A program made the translations under genes and the position numbers. A DNA stretch of 64,000 nucleotides from Paenibacillus sp. FSL H7-0326 (GTDB lineage Bacteria; Bacillota; Bacilli; Paenibacillales; Paenibacillaceae), in contig NZ_MPVN01000002.1 of assembly GCF_001955535.1 (NCBI RefSeq), positions 496,001 through 560,000 of the forward strand. Direction: 5' to 3'. Positions 55,366 to 63,979 of this stretch are shown piece by piece. Numbering within the stretch: the first letter of the stretch is position 1; each line of letters begins with the position of its first letter. The notes beneath the pieces are model-generated. The model was not told the origin of the DNA and ran no database searches. It saw nothing but the letters and a program-made list of their open reading frames with translations.

Positions 55366-55475
55366 GTAGATCGCCCTCCTTTTAAGCCTTTTAGGACCTT
55401 TCTGCAATTATACTACGAAAAGCACTGACTTGTGCAAGGACGACAAATAAATACGAAGATCATACCTCAAGTGCT

Positions 55476-55519
55476 AATAAAAAAACCCTTTATCTTTCTT
55501 CAGAAAAATAAAGAGTTTG
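55476..55519 (-). terminator. terminator after the FAD protein gene
   Basis: AACTCTTTAT pairs with ATAAAGGGTT in an AT-rich stem around TTTTC/AGAAA, followed on the minus strand by TTTTTT. It lies just after the FAD-protein stop. Confidence 0.65.
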
Positions 55520-55525
55520 AAGTCA

Positions 55526-56089
55526 TTACTTAAGTATATCGTGGTCAACATACCGTTCACCGTTAAGCTCACTGAGCACCTCAATGGCCACTCTTGCTCC
55601 GTCACCGGATGTCACGATGGTATGGACACTGACTCCAGCAATGACTCCAGCAGCCCAGACATTTGGCATACTTGTTCTGCCGAGACGATCCACCTCAATA
55701 ACCGATTTTATTCTTGGCTCACGTCCTTCAATCATACGGATCCCACTATTTGCGGCCAGTTCAGGATTAGCACCGGTGGTCAGAATTACGTGCAGTGCCG
55801 TGTATTCTTTACCTGATTCTGTTGTAAGCCTGACCTGACCATCCTCGGAGGTGATCGAGGTCACCTTCTCATCGTAGAAAACAGCGCCAAACTTCTCTGC
55901 CTGCTTTCTGCCTGATGTTAAAAGATCCGGACCTGATATGCCCTCTGTTCCATAATGGTTCTCCATCCAGGCGCGCTTTGTCATACTTGCACCGCTGTCA
56001 AGAACGATCGTTTCTTTGCCTGCCTTAGCCGCAAAAATAGCTGCACTGCCTCCTGCAGGACCTGCACCAACAACAATTATATCTGCCAT
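55526..56089 (-). CDS. single-domain FAD-binding oxidoreductase
   Basis: The 187-residue product begins MADIIVVGAGPAGGSAAIFAAKAGK, a GxGxxG dinucleotide fold, and ends NVWAAGVIAGVSVHTIVTSGDGARVAIEVL, the typical FAD C-terminal motif of thioredoxin-reductase-like proteins. The NADPH-binding domain and redox CXXC found in full-length enzymes (about 310 residues) are absent, leaving a continuous FAD domain with ILTTGANPELA. The ATG at 56089 has GGAGAGG 9 bases upstream. It lies 52 bases after an HxlR regulator and is probably controlled by it. The redox partner is unknown. Confidence 0.8.
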   Translation of the reverse strand: MADIIVVGAGPAGGSAAIFAAKAGKETIVLDSGASMTKRAWMENHYGTEGISGPDLLTSGRKQAEKFGAVFYDEKVTSITSEDGQVRLTTESGKEYTALHVILTTGANPELAANSGIRMIEGREPRIKSVIEVDRLGRTSMPNVWAAGVIAGVSVHTIVTSGDGARVAIEVLSELNGERYVDHDILK

Positions 56090-56140
56090 GAGTTTCATCC
56101 TCTCCACACAAGATTCATGACGCCACGAGCCTAGCTTCGG

Positions 56141-56458
56141 CTATTCAACCCATTGCTCCGCCCACTGCTGAATTCCCTGCATTACAGGCTGGAGTGCTTT
56201 CCCTTTGTCGGTAAGCTCGTATTCAATTCTGACGGGTGTCTCCGGATATACGTGTCTTATTAAGATTCCTTCGCTCTCCAGATCCTTCATTCGCTCTGAC
56301 AGCATTTTATCACTCATTTGAGGTATGAGATTCGAAATATCCTTAAATCGTTTAGGACCATCCATCAATGTTTGAATAATGAGACCATTCCATCGTTTGC
56401 CCAGGAATGAAAAGGCCGACTCAAATCTTGGACACATCTTCAGATGTTGACCTTCCAT
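56141..56458 (-). CDS. HxlR family transcriptional regulator
   Basis: The 105-residue winged-helix protein begins MEGQHLKMCPRFESAFSFLGKRWNGLIIQTLMDGPKRF and carries DISNLIPQMSDKMLSERMKDLESEGILIRHVYPETPVRIEYELTDKGKAL, the HxlR core. An N-terminal Cys (Cys9) matches the redox-sensing Cys of YodB/HypR-type members that respond to quinones and electrophiles. The ATG at 56458 has AGAGGTG 6 bases upstream. It precedes the FAD protein gene, as HxlR regulators often precede the oxidoreductase they control. Confidence 0.93.
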   Translation of the reverse strand: MEGQHLKMCPRFESAFSFLGKRWNGLIIQTLMDGPKRFKDISNLIPQMSDKMLSERMKDLESEGILIRHVYPETPVRIEYELTDKGKALQPVMQGIQQWAEQWVE

Positions 56459-56492
56459 TATATTCACCTCTTTAAATATTTCCATCAACACA

Positions 56493-56507
56493 AACTTACA
56501 ATTAGTT
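56493..56507. promoter_or_regulatory. candidate HxlR operator
   Basis: AACT-TACAATT-AGTT is a perfect inverted repeat with a 7-base spacer, 35 bases before the regulator ATG, matching the half-site spacing known for YodB-type regulators. A -10-like TATTAT lies just upstream on the minus strand (near 56519-56524). Autoregulation is inferred. Confidence 0.45.
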
Positions 56508-56524
56508 AGTACATATCATAATAG

Positions 56525-56760
56525 CACATTTCTTGGTGTATGGAAAGAAACTATACCATATCCCATGAAGTATACTATAACCATTAACCAAAAATGAAGC
56601 TAATGACCCAATTGTGAAATCAGTCAACCGCTTCAATTAAAAAAGACCATCCAAAGACAGTCCACACACTTTAGAAGGCTTTAAGATCAGGATTCATAAG
56701 CATTTCTATTATATCACGCTGATATTTGAATAACCAGTTCTTTATACCTATATAATTTTA
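56525..56760. other. intergenic stretch without recognisable gene
   Basis: This AT-rich stretch separates the HxlR gene from the end of the sugar-oxidation cluster. Frames on both strands are short and lack ribosome sites. I see no structured RNA other than the terminator at its right end. Confidence 0.5.
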
Positions 56761-56800
56761 AAAATACCATGGACTCACTTAGATGTAAGTCCATGGTATT
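56761..56800 (-). terminator. terminator of the sugar-oxidation cluster
   Basis: AATACCATGGACT and AGTCCATGGTATT form a perfect 13-base stem, extended by ACTT/AAGT, around a short loop, with TTTTT after it on the minus strand. It lies about 20 bases after the ThuA gene. Confidence 0.85.
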
Positions 56801-56815
56801 ATTGTTGAAATTCGC

Positions 56816-57544
56816 TTATACAAGCACGTTACCTAATGCTCTGACCGGTTCGCTGTTACCAAATACCGGTTTGGTATGATGAAGAGGATAAGCCCATCGA
56901 ATGGAATTGCTGATCACTCTTAGAATCTCCGGACGGTAGTACGTTGGATACGTTTCATGTCCTGGTCTGAAGTAGAAGATCTTACCTTCACCTCGTTTGA
57001 ACGTACATCCGCTTCTAAACACTTCTCCGCCCTGAAAATTACTCAAGAATACAAGCTCATCCGGCGTTGGAATATCAAAGAATTCACCATACATTTCTTC
57101 ATGTTCCAATATGATATGGCTGTCGATTCCTTCTGCAATCGGATGACTCGGATTTACAGTCCATATAATTTCTTGTTCCCCAGCTTCCCGCCACTTCAGG
57201 TCACAGGAAGTACCCATCAGCTCTTTGAACGGTTTGGAGAAATGTCCCGAATGAAGAACAACAAACCCCATACCATTTAATACTCTCTTCACAACCTTGC
57301 TTACGATTTCGTCGCTTACTCTGTCATGAGCCATATGACCCCACCAGATTAATACATCCGTCGTATTCAAGACCTCATCCGTTAAACCATGCTCCGGCTC
57401 ATCTAGAGTAGCTGTACGAATCGCATATCCTTCTCCTGAAAGACCATCAGCAAGCGCTTTGTGAATGCCTTCCGGGTATACTTCTCTAACCTCATCATGA
57501 ATTTTTTCGTGAACAAATTCATTCCAGATCGTGACGTTAATCAT
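56816..57544 (-). CDS. ThuA-like (trehalose utilisation) protein
   Basis: The 242-residue product has the ThuA fold: a glutamine-amidotransferase-like core with [36 protein letters not shown] and an [10 protein letters not shown] segment, then [20 protein letters not shown]. ThuA and its dehydrogenase partner ThuB act on trehalose-like disaccharides through 3-keto intermediates in rhizobia. Here it is the last gene of a run with a TIM-barrel isomerase and two Gfo/Idh/MocA dehydrogenases, which suggests a keto-sugar route. Confidence 0.9.
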   Translation of the reverse strand: MINVTIWNEFVHEKIHDEVREVYPEGIHKALADGLSGEGYAIRTATLDEPEHGLTDEVLNTTDVLIWWGHMAHDRVSDEIVSKVVKRVLNGMGFVVLHSGHFSKPFKELMGTSCDLKWREAGEQEIIWTVNPSHPIAEGIDSHIILEHEEMYGEFFDIPTPDELVFLSNFQGGEVFRSGCTFKRGEGKIFYFRPGHETYPTYYRPEILRVISNSIRWAYPLHHTKPVFGNSEPVRALGNVLV

Positions 57545-57565
57545 TCTTATTTCCCCCTGTTGATG

Positions 57566-58534
57566 TTAGACCCACCACATATCGCCAAGCGGTTCTTCAA
57601 TAAGTACTTGCTTGAGATTGTGGACGGCTTTTGAGAAACCTTCCTCAACGGACATCAGTCCGTCTTCATGTTCAATACTTACAACATAATCATATCCGAC
57701 AAGTCGCAGGGCACTGATAATATCTGCCCAGGTTTTGATATCATGACCAAATCCGACGGTGCGGAATTGCCATGCGCGGGTTTGCATATTTGTATAATCC
57801 TGCATATCCGTAAGACCATACATATTTACGTTAACAGGATCAATCGTTGTATCCTTGGCATGGAAATGGTGAATCGCTCCTTCACGACCCAAAATTTTGA
57901 TGGATTCCACAGGATCAATACCTTGCCACCACATGTGAGAAGGATCTAGGTTTGCCCCGATCACTTCACCCGCTGCCTCGCGCAATTTAAGCAGTGTAGC
58001 TGGCGTATGAACCGAGAATCCGCCGTGCAGTTCAAGGCCGATTTTTACATTGTGATCAGAAGCGAACTTACCCCATTCCGTCCAGTATGGTATCAGTTTA
58101 TTCTCCCATTGCCATTTCAATACTTCCTGGAAATCATTTGGCCACGGAGCGACAGGCCAGTTCGGATATTTCGCATCCTCATGATCACCAGGCAGGCCTG
58201 AGAACGTGTTAACAACAGGTACTTCGAGCTTCTCAGCAAGCTTCACTGTGTTAACAAAATCATCATGGAACTTCTTAGCAATCTCTTTTTGCGGATGTAG
58301 CGGGTTACCGTGACAGCTGAGCGCACTAATGATCAAACCACGAGATTCAACTGCCTTCTTGAATTCTTTCAATGCCGTTTCATTCTCCAGAAGCTCAGCC
58401 GGTTTGCAATGAGCATTGCCCGGATGCCCTCCTGTACCAATCTCTATCGCACCTAGACCTTTGGAAGCGATATAATCTAATGCATCCTCAAACTTACGAC
58501 CACCGAATAGTACTGCAAATACGCCTAATTTCAT
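57566..58534 (-). CDS. sugar phosphate isomerase/epimerase family TIM barrel
   Basis: The 322-residue product begins MKLGVFAVLFGGRKFEDALDYIASKGLGAIEIGTGG and has the metal-site segments GLELHGGFSVHTPATLLKL, GANLDPSHMWWQGIDP, IHHFHAKDT and VSIEHEDGLMSVEEG, with Glu, Asp, His and Glu ligands in the usual order. Such AP-endonuclease-2-like enzymes isomerise, epimerise or hydrolyse sugars and inositol derivatives, including 3-keto-glycosides. It lies 21 bases upstream of the ThuA gene and 83 bases after the dehydrogenase. Confidence 0.92.
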   Translation of the reverse strand: MKLGVFAVLFGGRKFEDALDYIASKGLGAIEIGTGGHPGNAHCKPAELLENETALKEFKKAVESRGLIISALSCHGNPLHPQKEIAKKFHDDFVNTVKLAEKLEVPVVNTFSGLPGDHEDAKYPNWPVAPWPNDFQEVLKWQWENKLIPYWTEWGKFASDHNVKIGLELHGGFSVHTPATLLKLREAAGEVIGANLDPSHMWWQGIDPVESIKILGREGAIHHFHAKDTTIDPVNVNMYGLTDMQDYTNMQTRAWQFRTVGFGHDIKTWADIISALRLVGYDYVVSIEHEDGLMSVEEGFSKAVHNLKQVLIEEPLGDMWWV

Positions 58535-58617
58535 AAACTAAAATCCCTCCTGTAATGTAATGAGTACTTCAACTATATTTAAACTGCTGCTTCTAAATGA
58601 ATAAGGAAGATTGCTTA

Positions 58618-59700
58618 TTACTCAAAATAAACTGCTTTTCCAGTACGTGCTGATTCATAGATGGCTTCAAGGATTTGAGTTACGACGTAAGCCTGTTCTG
58701 GTTTGACAAGAGGTTCCTTATCTTCAAGAATCGCCTCGATCCACATTCTAGCTTCCCGATCCGCGTCACTCTCGCTCTCACCTGCAAAAAAGGCAACGCC
58801 GCCGGCATTAAGATCAATATTCTGTTCATATAGTCTGCTTAATTTCTCACCATTCAAACGAAGACCGTTCTTCATATCAGCTCCGCCTTCTGTCCCTGCA
58901 AGAAGGGTCTGTGCCTCGCCCGTCTCCACCACATTAAGAGCCCAGCTCGCTTCGACCTGAATGGTAGCCCCATTCTCCATTGTCACAAAGCCAAAGGCTG
59001 AATCCTCCACATTAAACTCTTTAGGATCCCAAGGACCAAATGCATTCGCTGCATTTTCCCGTCCGCTAAGCTTATGGAACACAGAACCCATTACACTCTT
59101 AGGTTTGTAGTTATCCATCAGCCATAAGGTTAGATCAAGCGCATGGGTCCCGATATCGATCAAAGGTCCGCCGCCTTGCTTCTCTTCGTCCAGGAATACG
59201 CCCCAAGTAGGAACACCGCGGCGGCGAAGTGCAATCGCTTTGCCATAATAGATATCCCCGAGTTCTCCCGTTTCGATAAGCTCCTTCAAATAGAGACTAT
59301 CGTTGCGGAAACGGTTCTGATACGCGATGGACAGTTTTTTGCCCGTCCGTTTTGCCGCTTCGATCATCTCCAGGGCCTGCTCCGAAGTTTTGGCCATCGG
59401 CTTCTCACACATGACATGCTTGCCTGCTTCTAGTGCGGACACAGTAATAACCGAGTGGGAATCGTTTGGCGTACACACATGGACTACATCAATGCTCTTA
59501 TCCTTGAGGAGCTCTTGATAATCGGTATACACTTTAGCTCCCTCGGCACCAAATTTGCTTGCTGCATCTTCTGCGCGAGATTCAACAATGTCACAGAAGG
59601 CAACCATTTCAACATTCTTTTGTTTAGATAGGGATGGCATATGTTTACCGTTTGCAATACCTCCGCAACCGATAATAGCTACTTTTAATGTTTGGGTCAT
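58618..59700 (-). CDS. Gfo/Idh/MocA family oxidoreductase (first of three)
   Basis: The 360-residue dehydrogenase has the N-terminal Rossmann motif VAIIGCGGIANGKHMPSL, the EKP signature at residues 99-101 (MCEKPMAKT), and the catalytic pair Asp182 and His186 in LIDIGTHALDLTLWLM. Substrate is probably a sugar or inositol, oxidised with NAD. It lies upstream of the TIM-barrel gene and downstream of a second family member, from which it is clearly diverged. Confidence 0.93.
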   Translation of the reverse strand: MTQTLKVAIIGCGGIANGKHMPSLSKQKNVEMVAFCDIVESRAEDAASKFGAEGAKVYTDYQELLKDKSIDVVHVCTPNDSHSVITVSALEAGKHVMCEKPMAKTSEQALEMIEAAKRTGKKLSIAYQNRFRNDSLYLKELIETGELGDIYYGKAIALRRRGVPTWGVFLDEEKQGGGPLIDIGTHALDLTLWLMDNYKPKSVMGSVFHKLSGRENAANAFGPWDPKEFNVEDSAFGFVTMENGATIQVEASWALNVVETGEAQTLLAGTEGGADMKNGLRLNGEKLSRLYEQNIDLNAGGVAFFAGESESDADREARMWIEAILEDKEPLVKPEQAYVVTQILEAIYESARTGKAVYFE

Positions 59701-59774
59701 GAACTTTACCTCCGCGTGCAGCTTGTTAATTTCATTATTGTTTAGTAAGTCTAATCGATATTGCTTAGATGTAG

Positions 59775-60866
59775 TTAGTTGTTGGATACAAGCTCAGGTT
59801 TCTTATGGACCTCAACGGTGCTCTCCAGCAGTACATGTCTGCCTTCAATCGAAGAGCGTTCAAACGCATGCATGGCTTCAAGCACATGGTATCCAAGCTT
59901 ACCGCTTGCTTCAGCCTCACTTCCGTTATGAATCGCTTCTACCATCTGATTCAGACCTAGACCACGCTCATTCTGCTCACTGGCCGTTACTGGCTGGATT
60001 ATTTCCCAAGCATCAGATCCAATTCGCTTCACTTTAACATCGCCGTTAAAGAAGTTTGGATCAGGCACCTGAAGCGTGCCTTCTGTTCCATGAATCTCGA
60101 TCAGCGGCAGACCTGAACCTGCGCGAACATCAAAGCTTGCGATCATTGTTCCAATCACTCCATTGGCAAAATCCATGGTCCCAGCCAGATGGGTAGGTGT
60201 TTGTACCTGAAGCTTCTGACCTTGCTTCGGTCCGGATCCAACGACCCGGTCTGGGATTTGAATTCCGGTTGAAGCGCTTACCCTGCGGATCGGTCCTAAC
60301 AGCTTAACAAGTGCTGTCAAATAATATGGTCCCATATCCAGCATCGGTCCCCCGCCGTAGGCATAGAAAAACTCCGGATCAGGATGCCAGGACTCAGGCC
60401 CGCCGCCCATGAAAAAGGCGGTCGCAGATACCGGTTTTCCTATGACTCCGTCTTGTATGGCTTTCATCGCAGTCTGAATACCCGACCCCAAGAAAGTATC
60501 CGGGGCGGTTCCAACATAAAGCCCTTTTTCTTCAGCCAGCTCAAGCACTCTGCGGCCATCCTCAAGAGAGATGGTGAATGGTTTCTCGCCGTATACGTGC
60601 TTACCTGCCTCTAGTGCAGCTATATTGGTTACGGCATGACTGCCCGGTACCGTCAGATTTAATACGAGTTCAATTTCATCATTCTGCAGAAGCTCGTCAA
60701 CGGTGTAAGCGTTTGCTACCCCGAACTCGGCTGCTCTCGCTTCGGCGCGTTCCATAATGATGTCCGCTACCGCTACAACTTCAATTACAGGACTCTTTTT
60801 CAGGTTCGTGAGGTATATGCTGCTGATATTTCCGCACCCGATAATGCCTGCCTTCATTTTTTTCAC
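59775..60866 (-). CDS. Gfo/Idh/MocA family oxidoreductase (second of three)
   Basis: The 363-residue protein begins MKKMKAGIIGCGNISSIY, has the EKP signature in VYGEKPFTISLEDGR and a catalytic region reading MLDMGPYYLTALVKLLG, in which the usual catalytic His is Tyr (DMGPYY in place of DxGxH). It may therefore bind or act on a different sugar class. The GTG at 60866, 11 bases after AGGAG, is preferred; alternatives at 60878 and 60857 have worse spacing. It is the first gene of the cluster and is divergent from the AraC regulator. Confidence 0.9.
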   Translation of the reverse strand: MKKMKAGIIGCGNISSIYLTNLKKSPVIEVVAVADIIMERAEARAAEFGVANAYTVDELLQNDEIELVLNLTVPGSHAVTNIAALEAGKHVYGEKPFTISLEDGRRVLELAEEKGLYVGTAPDTFLGSGIQTAMKAIQDGVIGKPVSATAFFMGGGPESWHPDPEFFYAYGGGPMLDMGPYYLTALVKLLGPIRRVSASTGIQIPDRVVGSGPKQGQKLQVQTPTHLAGTMDFANGVIGTMIASFDVRAGSGLPLIEIHGTEGTLQVPDPNFFNGDVKVKRIGSDAWEIIQPVTASEQNERGLGLNQMVEAIHNGSEAEASGKLGYHVLEAMHAFERSSIEGRHVLLESTVEVHKKPELVSNN

Positions 60867-61013
60867 TGATCTTGTCACTCCTCTGGTGATTGACCTTCAA
60901 AGGTAATTCTTAACTGGTACTATAGTATTCGATTCGTTTATAAATTAAAATGAAGTATATGATCAAAACATGAACAATCTGGTCAATATTTTTATTTCAA
61001 GGAGTCAGTACTT

Positions 61014-61835
61014 ATGTCAGTTGAACAATCCTGCCAAGTTCTTACAGCCGGCTTTTCTTTTCATCGGAAGCCTTACTATTTCTCACAGCCTGAGGGAGTG
61101 AAAAATTATCTGTTCCGTCTTCAGACCGATGGGAGGTGCAGAGCCCGGGTTGATGACCAAATGACCTTTATAGAATCAGGTGATTTGCTGTTATTTCATC
61201 CGACAGAACCGTATGAACTCAAGATTGATAATGAGGAGAACGGTGCCGGCAATTCACTTGTAGAAAGTGGAGATTATCATATTTTTTTCACTGGAGATTG
61301 GGCGGATGAATGGTGGCATAAAAAGAAGCGTCCGACGCGGATCAAGGTCGAATTGACCGAAAGCCTACTTAGCCTATTTCGTCAAATCGTTCTCGAGCAG
61401 CGCCGGATCGCAAATCCATTTCCGGAGATCCCAAGCTATTATATGCGCATATTATGCCTTGAAATTGATCGTTTACTCTCGGAGCATCCGACCACGACAC
61501 AAACCAGTTATTTAGCTTATCAAATCAAAAATTACATTGTTGAGAATGCTTCTACTTTATTTAAGCTTGAAGATGTAGCTTCCAGTATTGGCATTAGTGT
61601 CTCCAGGGCTGTTCATTTGTTCAAAGAAGCATTTGATACAAGTATCATGCAATATACACTGGATATCCGGTTAAATATGGCCCGTGAGCGCATTATTTTT
61701 AGTCCGATGTCACTCGAGCACGTCGCCGAATCTTCAGGCTTTAACAGCTATACATACTTCCATCGCGTGTTTAAGGCAAGATTCGGAATGTCGCCGAGGG
61801 AATTTCGTTCTATCCACCGAGAACAGCTTCTCTAA
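61014..61835 (+). CDS. AraC family transcriptional regulator
   Basis: The 273-residue product has an N-terminal cupin-like effector domain (residues 1-120; RVDDQMTFIESGDLLLFHPTEPYELKI) and a C-terminal AraC/XylS domain (LEDVASSIGISVSRAVHLFKEAFDTSIMQYTLDIRL; VAESSGFNSYTYFHRVFKARFGMSPREFR). GGAG lies before the ATG. It is divergent from the dehydrogenase cluster and is its likely regulator, with a sugar as the effector. A 10-base palindrome TACTATAGTA at 60918-60927 lies in the shared gap. Its end overlaps the convergent gene by 4 bases. Confidence 0.92.
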   Translation: MSVEQSCQVLTAGFSFHRKPYYFSQPEGVKNYLFRLQTDGRCRARVDDQMTFIESGDLLLFHPTEPYELKIDNEENGAGNSLVESGDYHIFFTGDWADEWWHKKKRPTRIKVELTESLLSLFRQIVLEQRRIANPFPEIPSYYMRILCLEIDRLLSEHPTTTQTSYLAYQIKNYIVENASTLFKLEDVASSIGISVSRAVHLFKEAFDTSIMQYTLDIRLNMARERIIFSPMSLEHVAESSGFNSYTYFHRVFKARFGMSPREFRSIHREQLL

Positions 61836-62131
61836 CGCTTCCGCTGCTCGATCACCTCAGCTACGACCATAGCAAGATCGTCATTACCGTATAATGACAG
61901 GACACCAAGGAGTGTATCGTCTGCAATATCGCCTGCTTCTTCCTTAGGAACGACGAGATTCAGTACATGCTGAAGACGTTCGTTGTTCTTCTGTGCAGGA
62001 TAAGCTTGGCGGTACAGCTCCTCAGGGTTCTGTTCATTGTTTACACACCACTGAGCGAAGACGAGAATCATCATATCCTCATCCTGTCTGTAGCTTTCAA
62101 TGATTTGTTCTTCCATTTCTTTTTTATTCAA
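61832..62131 (-). CDS. small acidic conserved protein of unknown function
   Basis: The 99-residue product is soluble, acidic and predicted helical (MNKKEMEEQIIESYRQDEDMMILVFAQWCVNN). I cannot name a family. A TTG start has AGGAG 9 bases upstream, and there is no signal or membrane segment. It lies between the third dehydrogenase and the convergent AraC gene, overlapping the latter at the 3' ends. Confidence 0.7.
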   Translation of the reverse strand: MNKKEMEEQIIESYRQDEDMMILVFAQWCVNNEQNPEELYRQAYPAQKNNERLQHVLNLVVPKEEAGDIADDTLLGVLSLYGNDDLAMVVAEVIEQRKR

Positions 62132-62169
62132 GGCTCATATCTCCTGTCTTGTATGATTTAAGATAAATA

Positions 62170-63111
62170 TTACTGCGTCAGAAGCTCTTCACACAGCTCA
62201 TGACTTGCAAGTACACGGCCGGCATGAAGCTCGCATCCCTCCGGCTCCTTGTCCAGGAAGTCCAGGAAATGCTGTACGCAGCCCGTAAATCCTCTGCGAG
62301 TGAGGATCGATTCCCAGCTGCCCGGTGTTCGGATGATGGATGGCGTGCCTGCTGCATGGAGGTGCAGCGTTTCCATCTGATGGACCCATGCTGTTCTGCC
62401 TGCTCCATGAAGCTCTATCGTTTCAGTGTCCGCCCCTGCAAAACGCACCATGCCAAACGAGCCCGCTCCTTTATTACCTGTCACTATACTGCCCGAAGCC
62501 TGGAGGAGCGCTCCCTGATCGTTCGTTCTCAGCCTATGGCTTGCGAGCTCGTAATCCTCACCGCCAAGCCATAATAGAGTATCAATCATATGAATGAGAT
62601 CATCGTAGACGGTAACGCGGCTGGATCGGCTGTCCAGCTTCATACGATGCTTATGGCACACGATACTCTCAAGCTCTCCCGATTGGCTGATCCAGTCTTG
62701 TGCCTCACGGTACAGTGGAGCAAACCTGCGATTGAACCCGACAGCAAGCAGCACACCCATCGACTCTGCAAAAGCCGCCATTTCTATGGATTCCTTGAGA
62801 TTATAGGACAATGGCTTATCTACATAAACGGCAATTCCCCGTTCGATACAGGCCATAACGATCTCATAGTGAGCTTCTGTTGAGGTATGTACAAATACGG
62901 CTTCCGGCTCCCAGTCAAGCAGCTCGTCCAGTTTGGTTGTTCCCCGATCAAGCCGATACAGAGAGGTGATCTCCTCAACTTTGGACAATGATCGATTCAT
63001 TACGCCGACAACTTCCACCCCAGGATGGGCCGTAAGCAGCGGCAGATATACTTTATTTGCGATGTCACCCAGTCCTGCGATCGCAATTCTTTTTCGATGT
63101 GTTATTCTCAT
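62170..63111 (-). CDS. Gfo/Idh/MocA family oxidoreductase (third of three)
   Basis: The 313-residue protein has the Rossmann motif IAIAGLGDIANKVYLPLL and the signature VDKPLSYNL, with Asp in place of the usual Glu of EKP. The catalytic region reads VYDDLIHMIDTLLWLGG, keeping Asp and His in DxxxHxxD form. It is shorter than the other two in the window (363 and 360) and lacks the C-terminal extension. Its gene lies 38 bases before the small acidic protein gene and is divergent from the VTT protein gene. Confidence 0.88.
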   Translation of the reverse strand: MRITHRKRIAIAGLGDIANKVYLPLLTAHPGVEVVGVMNRSLSKVEEITSLYRLDRGTTKLDELLDWEPEAVFVHTSTEAHYEIVMACIERGIAVYVDKPLSYNLKESIEMAAFAESMGVLLAVGFNRRFAPLYREAQDWISQSGELESIVCHKHRMKLDSRSSRVTVYDDLIHMIDTLLWLGGEDYELASHRLRTNDQGALLQASGSIVTGNKGAGSFGMVRFAGADTETIELHGAGRTAWVHQMETLHLHAAGTPSIIRTPGSWESILTRRGFTGCVQHFLDFLDKEPEGCELHAGRVLASHELCEELLTQ

Positions 63112-63262
63112 CTGGTTCTAGACTTCCTCCTGTCTCCTTCAGAATCACCTGCTCTAGTGTAACAAGGGCCTGCTCAACTAGCAAAGTGCACTTGTCCTCC
63201 TTATGTAAGTATGTGCGCATCCGGTATAATGTAAGAACGATGAATTCTCTGAGGATGATGAT

Positions 63263-63886
63263 ATGAAAAAATGGCTTCTCCTTACGCTGCTTTATCTGCC
63301 AGCGCTAATATTTCTTCTATTATATCGTAACGAAATCCTGACATGGGCGCAGGATCATGCGAATTATTTCAACTTAACGCTGATTGCCACCTTATTCGCT
63401 CTGTTTCCCGTGCTCCCTTATAAGCTTGTGATCGGGCTGCTGGGATACTCCTTCGGTGCAGCTATAGGCGGCATCGTTACCTGGCTCGGGACAACGATTG
63501 CCTCCATTATGGTGTACATGATGTTCAGATGGTTGTTTCAGGCGAAAGGACGGCTGTACTTGGAGCGAGTTCCCATCATTTCAAGACTCACTGCGCTGTT
63601 CGAGCAGCATACTTTCAGCACGATCCTACTCGCTAGAATGCTTCCAATCATTCCACAAATGGGGGTGAATATTTACGCAGGAACGGCCTCGCTGCCCTTC
63701 TGGAGCTATCTGCTGGCAACCTCTGTTGGCAAAATACCCAGTATCGCCCTGTATGCCTATGCAGGAGGCAACCTGTTAGAGCATCCGCTGCAAACCGCAG
63801 GTATAGCTCTGATTTATGTTATTATGCTCGTCATCGCGTTTGCCGCGTATAAAATAAGGTTAAAGCAAATAGAAGGACCGAGATAA
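63263..63886 (+). CDS. TVP38/TMEM64 (VTT domain) membrane protein
   Basis: The 207-residue protein has five to six membrane segments and the VTT core: FALFPVLPYKLVIGLLGYSFGAAIGGIVTWLGTTIASIMVYMMFRW and ILLARMLPIIPQMGVNIYAGTASLPFWSYLLATSVGKIPSIALYAYAG. Some relatives are thought to translocate or scramble lipids. GAGG lies 9 bases before the ATG. A TATAAT at 63225-63230 precedes it with a weak -35. It is divergent from the third dehydrogenase. Confidence 0.9.
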   Translation: MKKWLLLTLLYLPALIFLLLYRNEILTWAQDHANYFNLTLIATLFALFPVLPYKLVIGLLGYSFGAAIGGIVTWLGTTIASIMVYMMFRWLFQAKGRLYLERVPIISRLTALFEQHTFSTILLARMLPIIPQMGVNIYAGTASLPFWSYLLATSVGKIPSIALYAYAGGNLLEHPLQTAGIALIYVIMLVIAFAAYKIRLKQIEGPR

Positions 63887-63914
63887 CCTCTTCATTGGTT
63901 AATATCGGTTTTTT
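63878..63914 (+). terminator. terminator after the VTT protein gene
   Basis: CCGA pairs with TCGG, and AACC with GGTT after small bulges, followed by TTTTTT. The stem begins in the last codons of the VTT protein gene. Confidence 0.6.
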
Positions 63915-63924
63915 AAGATATAAT
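63895..63924 (+). promoter_or_regulatory. promoter of the gene at the right edge
   Basis: TTGGTT (63895-63900) and TATAAT (63919-63924) are 18 bases apart, overlapping the preceding terminator. The predicted leader to the ATG at 63980 is about 50 bases. Confidence 0.5.
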
Positions 63925-63979
63925 ACTTCAAGGACAAGTTGATCTCATAATTCTTCATCGAATGGAGTGTGAATATAGA

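Noticed and set aside
59775..63111. Three dehydrogenases as recent tandem duplicates
   Set aside because: The proteins differ in length, signature and catalytic motif and have little identity over most of their length, so they are not recent copies.
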